Shown: positions 10,901-20,870 of the stretch, one piece after another
How positions within the stretch are numbered: position 1 is the stretch's first letter
How the letters are laid out: every line of letters starts with the position of its first letter
Assembly: GCA_051453625.1 (NCBI GenBank)
Contig: JBOZIK010000001.1
Location: 15,173,023-15,206,062, forward strand
Reading direction: 5' to 3'
DNA from: Welwitschia mirabilis
Lineage: Eukaryota; Gnetophyta; Gnetopsida; Welwitschiales
Length of the DNA: 33,040 nucleotides
Translations under genes and position numbers: made by a program
The notes under the pieces: model-generated
Told to the model about the DNA's origin: nothing
The model's database searches: none
What the model saw: only the letters and a program-made list of their open reading frames with translations

Positions 10901-11456
10901 GATAGTTCACAATATCAGCATACTAAGAAGCAGGATGAGTAGAAAATATGGCATAAAGTCTTTCAATCATAAAAATTTATTTATCTAAAAAAGAGTCATT
11001 TATGGAAAGTTCATCATGAGAAAAAGAAAGTTGAGAGAGATGATGGACAATACTATTATGTTTTCAAGCTTTATTAATGATGGTGAGATTAAATTCCTAC
11101 ATGAGAAGGATCCACCTATAAGTATAGCACTAGAATCTTTCTTGGTCATAAGATAATAGAGGACTGCATAATCGATGTAAACATTTATGTGGAAACTAAG
11201 AAGATAATGTCAAAGATGATTAAGAAAAAAGATGATGGCAAGCATTTCTATCTAAGTAGTGGTGTATTTAGATTAGGTTTGGGATAAAGTTTTACTAAAA
11301 TAGGATATAACTTTAAAATCCTTTTTCATATCTTTAGCCAAGAACCCCATCTATAGTAATGTTGCTTACATCACACATAAGCTTAAAATCGTTATTCCAA
11401 TTAGAAACTATGATAATAGGTTCAAAAGAAATGTTTTTCTTAAGAGTTTCAAATTC
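10901..11456 (-). pseudogene. RNase H of element C pol (broken, 5' part in gap)
   Basis: The sense start, just left of the large gap, reads FETLKKNISFEPIIIVSNW and then LMCDVSN and DGVLG at about 11334-11456. This matches the RT connection and first catalytic Asp of gypsy RNase H. The end near 11000-11040 has HDELSINDS, like the RNase H/integrase linker of copy B. RNase H removes the RNA strand during cDNA synthesis. Stops are scattered between these motifs. Confidence 0.82.
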
Positions 11457-12262
11457 NNNNNNNNNNNNNNNNNNNNNNNNNNNNNNNNNNNNNNNNNNNN
11501 NNNNNNNNNNNNNNNNNNNNNNNNNNNNNNNNNNNNNNNNNNNNNNNNNNNNNNNNNNNNNNNNNNNNNNNNNNNNNNNNNNNNNNNNNNNNNNNNNNNN
11601 NNNNNNNNNNNNNNNNNNNNNNNNNNNNNNNNNNNNNNNNNNNNNNNNNNNNNNNNNNNNNNNNNNNNNNNNNNNNNNNNNNNNNNNNNNNNNNNNNNNN
11701 NNNNNNNNNNNNNNNNNNNNNNNNNNNNNNNNNNNNNNNNNNNNNNNNNNNNNNNNNNNNNNNNNNNNNNNNNNNNNNNNNNNNNNNNNNNNNNNNNNNN
11801 NNNNNNNNNNNNNNNNNNNNNNNNNNNNNNNNNNNNNNNNNNNNNNNNNNNNNNNNNNNNNNNNNNNNNNNNNNNNNNNNNNNNNNNNNNNNNNNNNNNN
11901 NNNNNNNNNNNNNNNNNNNNNNNNNNNNNNNNNNNNNNNNNNNNNNNNNNNNNNNNNNNNNNNNNNNNNNNNNNNNNNNNNNNNNNNNNNNNNNNNNNNN
12001 NNNNNNNNNNNNNNNNNNNNNNNNNNNNNNNNNNNNNNNNNNNNNNNNNNNNNNNNNNNNNNNNNNNNNNNNNNNNNNNNNNNNNNNNNNNNNNNNNNNN
12101 NNNNNNNNNNNNNNNNNNNNNNNNNNNNNNNNNNNNNNNNNNNNNNNNNNNNNNNNNNNNNNNNNNNNNNNNNNNNNNNNNNNNNNNNNNNNNNNNNNNN
12201 NNNNNNNNNNNNNNNNNNNNNNNNNNNNNNNNNNNNNNNNNNNNNNNNNNNNNNNNNNNNNN
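11457..12262. other. 806-N gap over RT of element C
   Basis: This is a gap of irregular length, probably estimated. RT motifs lie to the right (12263-12560) and the RT/RNase H junction to the left, so the missing sequence should be the rest of the RT, including its catalytic site. Long frames spanning these Ns have no meaning. Confidence 0.85.
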
Positions 12263-12660
12263 TACAAAACAAAGAGCATTCATCTAAAGGTAAAGGTTTT
12301 AATGAATGAGGTACAAGTTGTCTTAGCTTAATACTCACTTGCTATACAAATTTGCTTATAACCACTATACCCATTAAGAAATCAATAATAGACACGACCT
12401 TGGATTCTATCAACTACTTGATCAAGAAAGGGTGAAGGATAATGATCCATTTTAGTGACATTATTAAGTTTTCCAAAATCAATGAACATTTTCCATTTTC
12501 CCCCTTTTTTAAAACTATTATTGAAGGGCTAACCCACTCACTATTAGATATAGCATATATGATCCTAGCATCCATAAATTTAATGATTTCTTATTTAACT
12601 ATTTGCTTAAGGGCTAGATTTAGCCTTATTTTAGGTTACCTAAAAAGCTCAGCATTATCT
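12263..12660 (-). pseudogene. RT N-terminal part of element C (broken)
   Basis: In sense it reads QRRLNPALKQIVK, then FMDARIIYAISNSEWVSP, then VLKKGGKWKMFIDFGKLN, then HYPSPFLDQVVDRIQG and FLNGYSGYKQI. These are the finger and early palm motifs of gypsy RT. Stops interrupt at a few places. The spacer between the VLKKGG and FIDF motifs is short, as in copy B (17228-17300). The catalytic motif falls in the adjacent gap. Confidence 0.88.
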
Positions 12661-13560
12661 TCCATTTAAATCTTGTGTTAAAATATACAAAGAGGTATGG
12701 AAGATAAGTCTTTATGGGTCTAGGAAAAAGAATATTCTTTAAAAGTTAAGAGGAAGATTAAGATTGATTCTTATAAAGGAGTCAGACAATCACTTATTAT
12801 CAAGTGTTGTAGTTGATTATCAAATAAAAAAAAATATTTTAGGCCATAGGATAGTTTCTTTAGTTCTAAGTTGAGGTTTTTAGTTATCGTCCATCGTGGG
12901 AATGATATATGTTGGATGACACAATACAAAACATTTTTCTATGAAGTAAATATGTTGAATTTCTTTTTGATTAATGTATACTTCATATTCAAATACAAGA
13001 TAGTGTATTTTGGTTGGGTTATCATAAAAAGTTGGCTCATGTAGTGTATTAATTTCTCCTCAGTTGATTAATGTTATAAAAATATGATTGGTTTCAGTTC
13101 ATCTTCTAATTTAAACTAATTTCCTATGTATTTTTTAACAGCATCAAACACTCAAATGGTGAACTTTTTATTATCAAAATGACATTCCATCATCCTAATC
13201 TTTATGTAAAAAGTTGCACAAAAGGCTTTTCTTAAGGGAAGTGGATAATCCCCATCATGTTCTACTTAAATGATGATAACATATATGGGATAAAAGGCTT
13301 TCTCAATTTGAAGACTAGGGCCTTGATGATCACTAATGGTTTCTTAATTGAAGTGTCAACCAATTTTAAGATAATTCATGTAGGTTATATTCTATGTTTT
13401 AACTCATGTCTCTTACATATGTAAAAAGACATGATGTTTATGCTATCTCCTATATCAATTAAAGCCTTTTGAATTCTTTTGTTTTCTTCTAAGGTGACAC
13501 TTACAATTATAACTTTAGGATCTTTGAATTTAGAACATTTCTTTATGACTAAGTTGGAAA
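12661..13560 (-). pseudogene. Protease and protease-RT linker of element C (broken)
   Basis: The protease active site on the minus strand at about 13425-13485 reads KALIDIGDSINIMS, with the catalytic Asp codon at 13454-13456. It corresponds to the retropepsin-like D-x-G-A-S motif of Athila/Tat elements, with Ala replaced by Asp here. The rest of the protease and the linker to RT follow leftwards with frequent stops. The enzyme would cleave the Gag-Pol polyprotein inside the virus-like particle. Confidence 0.8.
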
Positions 13561-15300
13561 TAGATTAAGCAAGAAAAAATTTGCTAGGAATGGTATGATT
13601 TTATTTTCTTCTCACTAAATATTTTCATAACTTAGAATATTTAGGGTTCTCTTACAAGAGTTTCAAAAAAAGGAAGTTGATTTTTACCTCTTGCATTAAT
13701 GTTTTCAAGTGTTTATCAAAGGTAGGATTTGTATTTAATTGATCAAGCTAAGGAGTAGATGATTTCTTCCCTTTATTTTTTTGTAAAGAATGTTTAGTAG
13801 ATATTTTAGTATGTGATGTTAAAGAAAAGTTATAGGAGTTCAAAATTTCTACATCATCATCTTCATTCAATTCATCATTTTGAGAATTTAAAACCTCATC
13901 GATAGGAGCTGTTATATCATTTTTACTTTTTGTTAATACATTTAAATCTTTCTTAACTTCATTTGGGTTTAGTAAATATTAAGACATAATAGACCCTTGT
14001 GGTTTTTAATTGAAAGCATTATTTGTTGGAGCACATTCACTAAGAATTTAACATTGCTATTCATTTTTTCTTACACTTTTATCATCTCTTCTATGGATTT
14101 TCTCAGTGGATCATTCTGATTTTGTTGGAAGTTGAAGTTATTTGGTTGGAAGTTTGAATTTCTAAATCTATTTTCAAAAGGTTTTCATGTTGATTTTCCA
14201 TCTAATATTTGTTTAAATTAAGATTGGCTTTTGAAGTTAGGTGTTCTTTGATTAAAATCACAAACTTCTTCAAACTTTCTTTCGTTACAAGTTGGAAACA
14301 AGAAAAATGTTTTAGTTGGATGAGAGTCATCTTTATAAATTTTGCAAGTTGATGTGATTTCTTAATCTTTTATCACATTGCATTAACTTCCAATTGTGTG
14401 TGTTTCTCTAAGATGGTAGCAAAGTATTTAAGTAGGTTGGTTGGATGACTCCTCTCTCTTCTTCCTTGTCATGTTTAACTTCTTTTAAATCCTTTATAAT
14501 TTGGCCTATGGTCTCATTTTCTTTAGTGGGTTTAGGTCAAGTTTAGCTTATTTCTACTAGTTTTTCTAATACATTCCATTTATCATCTAGGCTAAATTTA
14601 ACAACTTACCTCCATAAGAAAATTCTACAAGTTATTTAGTTTGACAATTCAATTTACTATAGAAATAATTAGCTAATTCTACTTTACAAAATTCATCAAT
14701 AGTATTTACATGGCTAGCTATAATAAAATTATAAGCCATGAAATAATCCTTGTGAGGTTGTTGTTGAAAGTTGATCACTTCTTTTCTTCTTTTTCTTATG
14801 AAAATTTTAATCAAAAATATTTTGATAAACACTTCTTACACTTAACTCTAGAACTTAAGACTCTTATGTGGAATGGTTTTAAGCCAAAACCCAGCCCTTA
14901 TCTCTATGTATGATTGAAAAAATAATCATGTAGGTATAGTTACTAATATAGTTTTTATCAATTTCCTAAGGTAAGCATAAGTTATTCAATATTGGATAAA
15001 TGTTGGAAAGGGTTCTTCTTAGGTTCTTCCAAAAAAGTTGAATACGCACTCAAATTTCACAACTCTACATCATCATCGATCAAAGGGATTTTGAATTTTA
15101 TGTTTTTTATTAGCAACTAAATCTCTAATATTATGTTTATATTCATAGTAGAAGTTCCTATTATAATTAGAATACTAGACAAAGTAACTTACTTTTGTTT
15201 TTTTAATGATTTTAACATATTCAATATATTTGAAGAAGAATTAGCATGATCTACTTCTATGCTATACTTTTCTTTGCAAAACCTGATTCTAAAATAATAA
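13561..15300 (-). pseudogene. gag of element C (broken)
   Basis: The capsid region includes the run at 14632-14832 (FINFQQQ-like start, PHKDYFMAYN, ELANYFYSKLNCQTK) followed by LVEFSYGGKLLNL. This matches the capsid pattern of Athila gags, where a FYNGL/CQTRQ-type motif precedes a GG(K/T)L motif. A zinc knuckle at about 14303-14346 reads CKIYKDDSHPTKTF. It fits CX2CX4HX4C if Tyr and Phe replace the second and fourth Cys (a TGT-to-TAT and a TGT-to-TTT change). The tail is Asn/Gln-rich and followed by a coiled-coil-like stretch. Gag forms the particle and binds element RNA. Confidence 0.82.
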
Positions 15301-15869
15301 AAACATAAAAATAATCTTATTTAATTCTTGAAAGTTGCGTACTTCGTGTGTGTACCTAAAATTCGCTCATAGTCAAATAATCCTTGTCTAATGTTTTATT
15401 TAATTATGCTCTACTTTCTCTGATATTTCATCTTTTTACCAAAATTCAACATGTCCTTACATGTTTAAGCAATAGTAGAAAAACTAAAATTAAAAATAAT
15501 AGACTATTATCCACTAGGTTATGGGGATGATAGAAGGATGATAATTACAGAAATTGAAAAAGTAGACTATCATCCAAGCTATCATGGGGATAATAAAGAA
15601 GATGATAGTACCTTTATTACTGATCTATGAATATAAAAAGAAATTGCAAAATAGAAATTAAATTCAAAATTTCATAACTATCATTTCCAATATCATTAGA
15701 ATGATAGAGAGGACGATGGGAATTCTAAAAAGTACAGAAGATAAAAATTGCGAAAATAAATTTACTCTAAGCTATGCTAAAAATACAATACTAATTCAAA
15801 TAAATAAACTTAATAGAAAATTCAAGGTACTTATTTGGATAGTCATAATTTTCAACTCCTTGTGGCATT
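15301..15869 (-). other. 5' leader of element C with hairpin-prone repeats
   Basis: This is the untranslated region between primer site and gag. It contains repeated CATC / GATGATAG motifs, for example a perfect 9-bp inverted repeat ACTATCATC (15566-15574) and GATGATAGT (15601-15609). Similar motifs recur at about 15510-15545 and 15690-15720. Leaders of E and B have the same pattern. This is the expected place for RNA packaging or dimerisation signals, so such a role is plausible but not shown. Confidence 0.6.
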
Positions 15870-15888
15870 ACCTATCAAGGCACCAAAA
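15870..15888 (-). promoter_or_regulatory. Primer-binding site of element C
   Basis: On the minus strand, TTTTGGTGCC-TTGATAGG follows the LTR end. It resembles the Athila-type site TTTTGGCGCCGTTGCCGGGG, complementary to the 3' end of tRNA-Asp, with a C-to-T change and a small deletion. It primes minus-strand cDNA synthesis. Confidence 0.75.
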
Positions 15889-17147
15889 TGTTACAATATG
15901 AATTTATGCAATTTTAAGTTCCTTAGGCAAAACCTATAAATCAGAATACTTACAAAGTACACACTCTATTATAGATGAGAGTTAACCCGAATGTCATAAT
16001 CCTAATAAAGGCACTAGGCTTAGAGTTAGAGACTTAATTTCCAAAAGTATTTTTAATCTTCTATTTTTAAATAAATAAAAGTAAACAATAATGTAAAATA
16101 TAATTTAATATGAATAAAGATGGAATACAATGGATGAGAATGAAAATGAAATCGATTCTAATTAGATTATAATTCTTCTATCATAAAAAATAGTTCTCTT
16201 AATTTAAATTAATTAATAAGAGTTCATTACTTGTTCCAAATGAATGTGAACTATGAGATATGCCAAATAGAATATGGAATGCAAATGTAAAATTGAAATG
16301 AAATAACAATGCAAACCTAAACTAATGAAAGTTAATCTTAACAATGGTTGTCCTTATGATCTAAATAAATTATAAAATTATCACTAGAATATAACCAACT
16401 TACACCATAAAGGACATAAATAGAGTTATATTAAAAAGAGAATTTGAATTAAACATAAAAAGTTTACATCCACTTACAACAAAGTAAGAACTCCATAATG
16501 AAGAATTCTTAGCACAACACCAAGGGTAACTTCTCTCTATAGCTATCAGATGGGCCTTTTGTCCTTTAGTATTCTATCATAAGAGCATTAGGTATAAAAG
16601 ATAGAAATAAAAATGAAGAAAATGAAGGGTATTTATAGTTTTATAGTGAAATTCTAGAAGCTTAATCCTAGAAATTAGATAAAAAACCCTAGTAGCTCAA
16701 ATGGGTTACATGACTCCATTAAAAATATAATTTCTTTCCATCATAGAAAATAGTTGTTGTCCTAGCTATTATGGTGTTAATAAAGGGGATGTTAGTCTAC
16801 ATTAAAAGGTGATTCGTCAACTTTGATCCCCACTGCTAACCTTGCAAATTATATCCACATTAGCTGTGTTGTTGTCCTTTATATTTTGGGGATGATAGAG
16901 GGGACAATAGGCTTTCTCATCCTTAATCTCAAAGATAAATCATTTCTCTACATAGTACATTATTCTTACAAAGTATGAAGTATTAGAATAAGCCTTAGAA
17001 GCCTCCAAATATGCTAAGAATTACATGTTTCAATGATCATTTTGTCTTTTCTTCATAATCTTCAATATTGCTTATAAACATGCATAAAATTCCTATAAAA
17101 CTACTCAAAATACCTCATGAAATTCCTACAAATTGGCATTAAAAAAA
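15889..17147 (-). repeat. 5' LTR of element C
   Basis: The plus-strand left end TGTTACAATATG abuts the primer site; the right end GGCATT followed by an A-run is a decayed GGCATTGCAACA. It aligns with 6329-7518 throughout. A TATA box reads TATAAATA on the minus strand (16630-16637). Adjacent AGTAG at 17148-17152 completes the duplication. Confidence 0.9.
16630..16637 (-). promoter_or_regulatory. TATA box of element C 5' LTR
   Basis: TATAAATA on the minus strand, preceded by AAAAC and followed by CCCTTC in element sense. The same block, AAAACTATAAATACC, occurs in E at 27061-27075. It is the probable core promoter of the element RNA. Confidence 0.6.
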
Positions 17148-17152
17148 AGTAG
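17148..17152. repeat. Target site duplication of element C (right copy, AGTAG)
   Basis: Pairs with 6324-6328. The RT of element B resumes immediately to the right. Confidence 0.85.
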
Positions 17153-17440
17153 GCATGTCCTTAGATTCTATCAACTATTTGATCTAAAAAGGGTAAAGGG
17201 AAATAATCCTTCTTAGTAACCTTATTAAGTTTTTTAAAGTCAATGCACATTATATGCTTTCCATACTTCTTAGGTACTACTGTCAAGCGGCTAACCTAGT
17301 CATTATTAGATATGACATAGATAATATTTACATCTATAAGTTTAATAATTTCATCCTTAACTACTTACTTAACACTTGGATTAAGTCTTTATTGGGATTT
17401 CCTAACTAGTTTAGCATTATCTTCAAGGTATATTTTATGT
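17153..17440 (-). pseudogene. RT N-terminal part of element B (separated by C insertion)
   Basis: In sense it reads LNPSVK, then DEIIKLIDVNIIYVISNND, then TVVPKKYGKHIMCIDFKKLN, then KKDYFPLPFLDQIVDRI. It ends close to 17153, where element C interrupts it; the following RT motifs are at 6200-6323. One or two stops are visible. Between VVPKK and CIDF there are only about six residues, shorter than the equivalent spacer I recall in angiosperm Athila RTs. Confidence 0.88.
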
Positions 17441-18480
17441 CAAACTATGAAAGAGGGGATGGCAACTAGGTCCTTGTGGGCTCAAGTAGAGAAATTTTCC
17501 TTGGAAATTAAAAGTAAAACTAAGTTTGATTATTATTATGGGGTAAGATATTCATTTATTTTCAAGGGTTTATTAGGGATGTTGGAAAGAAAAATGTAAT
17601 TTAAATCTTTTAGTGATTCCTTTAATTCTAATTTGTAATCCTCATTTTCTATCATTGAACATACTTCATCAACTATTATCCATATGTGTTGTCTAGATGG
17701 TCCTAGTGAATAGCACCCTCCATCAAGTAGATTTTTAACTAATCTCATATGGTGGAATTCTTTCCAATTTAATAGTTTAACTTATTCATCCTTATGACTA
17801 AAACTATTAGTTCCTAAGTGATTACAGTTCATTTCATCAAATTTAAAAGAATTTAAACTATTTATTTTAGTTGAATCATCATACAAAGTTAAATCATGTA
17901 GTATCAACAATATCTCTTTAACCAGGTAATGTTGTAAAAATAAAGTTGATCTAACTTTTACTTTTAAGTTCCACTCATATCTCATATATGTTTTAGCAAA
18001 ATTAAAAACTTTAATAGTAAACTTCTTATTACTTATGCTACATTCCATTATTTTAACCAACATGTCTATGATGTAGTGGATGATTAATGAAAGGTTCTTT
18101 CTAAGAGTAGTGGGTAACATCTATTATGTTCTACTTCTAGAATAACTACATCTATCAATTAGAAGGCTTCTTCTATTTTAATAACTAAGTCTTTAATTAT
18201 CCCTAAGAACTACTTAATAAAAGTGTCAGCTAATCCTAAGATGATCTATATAGGTTTAATTCTATTTTTCAATCCATATCATTTGCATACATGAAGGGGC
18301 ATGATGTTTATACTTGCTTCTGTATCTATTAAGGAATTTTTAATCTTTTTGTGTCCTTATATAGTAATACTAATCATTACTCCCTTAGGATTTTTGAAAT
18401 TAGGATAATTTTGCATGACTAAGTTAGAGATAGATTATGTAAGGAAGGCCTTACTAAGGATGGTACATTTTGCTTTATTC
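17441..18480 (-). pseudogene. Protease and pol linker of element B (partly open)
   Basis: The protease site at about 18300-18345 reads NSLIDTEASINIM: the catalytic Asp is kept (18324-18326), but the Gly after it is Glu, a G-to-A change. Downstream, 17782-18120 is an open stretch with FTIKVFNFAK, resembling the C-terminal part of such proteases. At 17536-17748 a second open stretch contains KLELKESLKDLNYIFLS, which matches the ELKPLP..LKYAFLG-type linker just before RT in Athila pol. These two frames are therefore fragments of one polyprotein and not separate genes. Confidence 0.8.
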
Positions 18481-20260
18481 TAACTATGTCTTTTCACAAC
18501 TTAGTATACTTAGGATTTTCTTGTAAGAGTTTCTAAAATGATAATTTGATCCTTACATCTTATGTTAAGGATTTTAAGTACTTATTATAGGTAGGATTTA
18601 TGTTGAATCTATTAAGCCAAGGGGTAGCTAGTTTTTCCCCTTTGTTTTCGAATGAATAATTTTATGTAAAATTCTTTTCTTATAAATTTAAAGGAAATTT
18701 ATGTGTTTCTAATATTTCTTCACCATCATCTTTCTCATATTTCTTATCATTATTAGAAGTTAAAGCTTTAGGGGTAGGTGGTATTATATTAGTTTCACTT
18801 CTAGTCACTACCTTTTAATCCTTCTTATTTTTATTTCGATTTGGTAAAGGTTGAGATGTAAGAGAACCTTATGGTTATTGTTTGACCAACATCATTTTTT
18901 AAAGTACACTAAATAAATCCTTAATATTCGTAAATTGGTTCTCAATAATCATGTTAGTTATTTATTGAATTTTCTTAAACTTCTTTATTGAGTTTCTAAG
19001 TTAATGACTTCAACTTTATTAAAAATTTGAGGTACTTGGTTAAATGTTAGAGTTATTTAGTTGAAAATTTGACTTCTTAAATCTATTTTCAAAAGGATTA
19101 AAATTTGACTACCTACTCATTCTTTATTGATATTGTGATTGATTCCTAAATTCTAAAGGCCTTTGGTTAAAGGCATATACTTTTTCATACATCCTCTCTT
19201 TATATCTTGGTAATAAGGGACATTTATTTGTAAAATGATAGTCTCTTTACATAAATTACATGTTAAAATTGCATTGCTTTCATTTTCTACTTTTGCATAA
19301 AATATCATTTAAGTATACTTCTTCAAAGTAGTAGTGAAATCTTTAATTAAATTAATTTAATCACTTTGCTCTTCCTCCTTATCATGTCTTACTTCCTTAA
19401 GATCTCTTATGATTTTTCTTATGGTTTGATTCTTCCTATAAGTTGGTTTTAGTAAAGTTTGACTTATCTCAACTTGTTTTTCCAATAACTTTAATGCTTC
19501 ATCTAGAGTAAATTTCATTATGTTATCACCACAAGCAAAGTCTATAAGTTTTTTTTTAACTATTCAATCCACTATAAAAAGATTTATCAACTCATCCTTA
19601 GTAAATTTTTCCATAGAATTGGAATGAATAGCTATGATAAATTGCTTATAAGTTATGAAATATTCTTCAAGGAATTGTTGTTGAAAGTTTGTAAGTTTCT
19701 ACCTTATTTTTCTCATGGTTATTTCACTCATAAATATCTTAATGAAAGCTTCTTATACTTTATTCTATGACTTAAGACTCTAGTGTGAAATGGTTCAAAG
19801 CAAAAGTTTAGCTTTTCCTTTAAGTGTGATGAGAAAAATAATTATGTGAGTTCTATTATTAATTTATTTCTTTCCATTCTCCATGGTAAGTCCAAGTTTT
19901 TCTATGTTTGTTAGATGTTGAAATGGGTCCTTATTAAGCTCTCCCAAAATAATGGGTAGGCACTCAAGTTCCTAAGTTTTACATTATTGCCAGCAAGTAA
20001 GTCAAAGGGTTTTTGAATTTTCTATTTTCTATCAACTATTAAATATCTGAGCATAATGTTTACATTAAAATTAAATGTTCCTAACATCATTGGTATACTA
20101 GGTAAAACTACTTGATTAAAATTTTGCATTGAATTTGACATAGATGAAGAAGAAATAAAATGATTAATTTCTATTCTATTATTCTCATAATCATGTTTTG
20201 AAAAATTTAATTTAAAATAACAAAAGCAGAAAAGTTTTCTTCTTCAATTCTTGAAAATCT
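18481..20260 (-). pseudogene. gag of element B (broken)
   Basis: A stop-free run of about 65 codons at 19366-19564 reads DFACGDNIMKFTLDEALKLL and continues as a charged helix ending KEEEQSD; it is the post-capsid segment equivalent to the GGKLLNL region of C. A zinc knuckle lies at 19220-19260: C-N-L-C, then His, then CPLLPRYKERM. All four CX2CX4HX4C ligands are present but separated by one frameshift. The tail (18640-19130) is Asn/Lys-rich and coiled-coil-like with several stops. This is the better preserved of the two gags for the knuckle. Confidence 0.8.
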
Positions 20261-20851
20261 TTAATTTTTTTATGTACCTAGGGTCTGCATACTTGCACTT
20301 TACATGTAGTTAAATAAATTTTCTCTAATTTTTTTCTTGATTAGGATCCATTCCCTTCAATATTTTATCTTCTTATTAGAGTTTACAATGTTACTACATA
20401 GTCAAAAATTATGTAAACCTATAGGTGAATCATCATCTTGATCATCCCCTGGATGATATTATTGAATTATCACTTATTTAGAGATAAATTACAATAATAG
20501 AGAAAATTAAATTATAGAAAACAAAAATAGAAATAATGAATTATGTTCCACTTGTATCATCTAGATGATATAGGGGATGATGTAAAATTTATTATAATAC
20601 TAAAAACTAGAAAACCTAATTATGGAATGGAAAAAACTAAAAACCCCAGTTTTAGAATGTCTTCTTCTTAGGTCATCTAGATGAAAGAGGAGATGATAGT
20701 GCTTATTAATGCTATAGAAAATAAAAATTATAGAAATAAACCTATAGAATCTAGAATAAAAATGCATTACTACTTCACATAAATAATCCAAATCAAAATC
20801 CAAGGTACTTATCTGATATAATGACAATCCTTTAGCTCCTTACAACCTTCC
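20261..20851 (-). other. 5' leader of element B
   Basis: Non-coding leader with repeated ATCATC / GATGAT motifs, e.g. around 20430-20455 (ATCATCTTGATCATCCCC), 20558-20582 (ATCATCTAGATGATATAGG) and 20672-20700. The middle one is nearly palindromic. The pattern parallels the leaders of C and E. Confidence 0.55.
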
Positions 20852-20870
20852 TGATAATAGTTCCATGAGG
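20852..20870 (-). promoter_or_regulatory. Primer-binding site of element B (decayed)
   Basis: On the minus strand, TGGAACTATTATCAGG lies next to the LTR end, a diverged version of TGGCGCCGTTGCCGGG at the same position as in C and E. The downstream AAGGAGCT block is also shared with E. Confidence 0.55.

Larger units (their letters stand above)
6329..17147 (-). mobile_element. Element C: complete but decayed Athila-like LTR retrotransposon
   Basis: This is the only element in the window with both LTRs. On the minus strand it reads 5' LTR (15889-17147), primer site, leader, gag, protease, RT, RNase H, integrase, 3' region, purine tract and 3' LTR (6329-7518). AGTAG flanks both ends. Its total length of about 10.8 kb includes an 806-N gap over RT/RNase H. 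The two LTRs differ extensively, roughly a fifth of positions by eye, so the insertion is old. It lies inside the RT of element B in the same orientation, so B is older still. Confidence 0.9.

Noticed and set aside
11334-12338. Long open frames of 276-334 codons on both strands
   Set aside because: They are open only because 806 Ns are read through. The real bases at the two ends are RNase H (left) and RT (right) of element C on the minus strand.
12442-12669. 75-codon plus-strand frame
   Set aside because: It is the antisense shadow of the RT N-terminus of element C.
15500-15720. Regularly spaced GATGATAG motifs as a CRISPR-like array
   Set aside because: The units are degenerate, unevenly spaced and lie in a eukaryotic retrotransposon leader; there are no uniform repeats or spacers.
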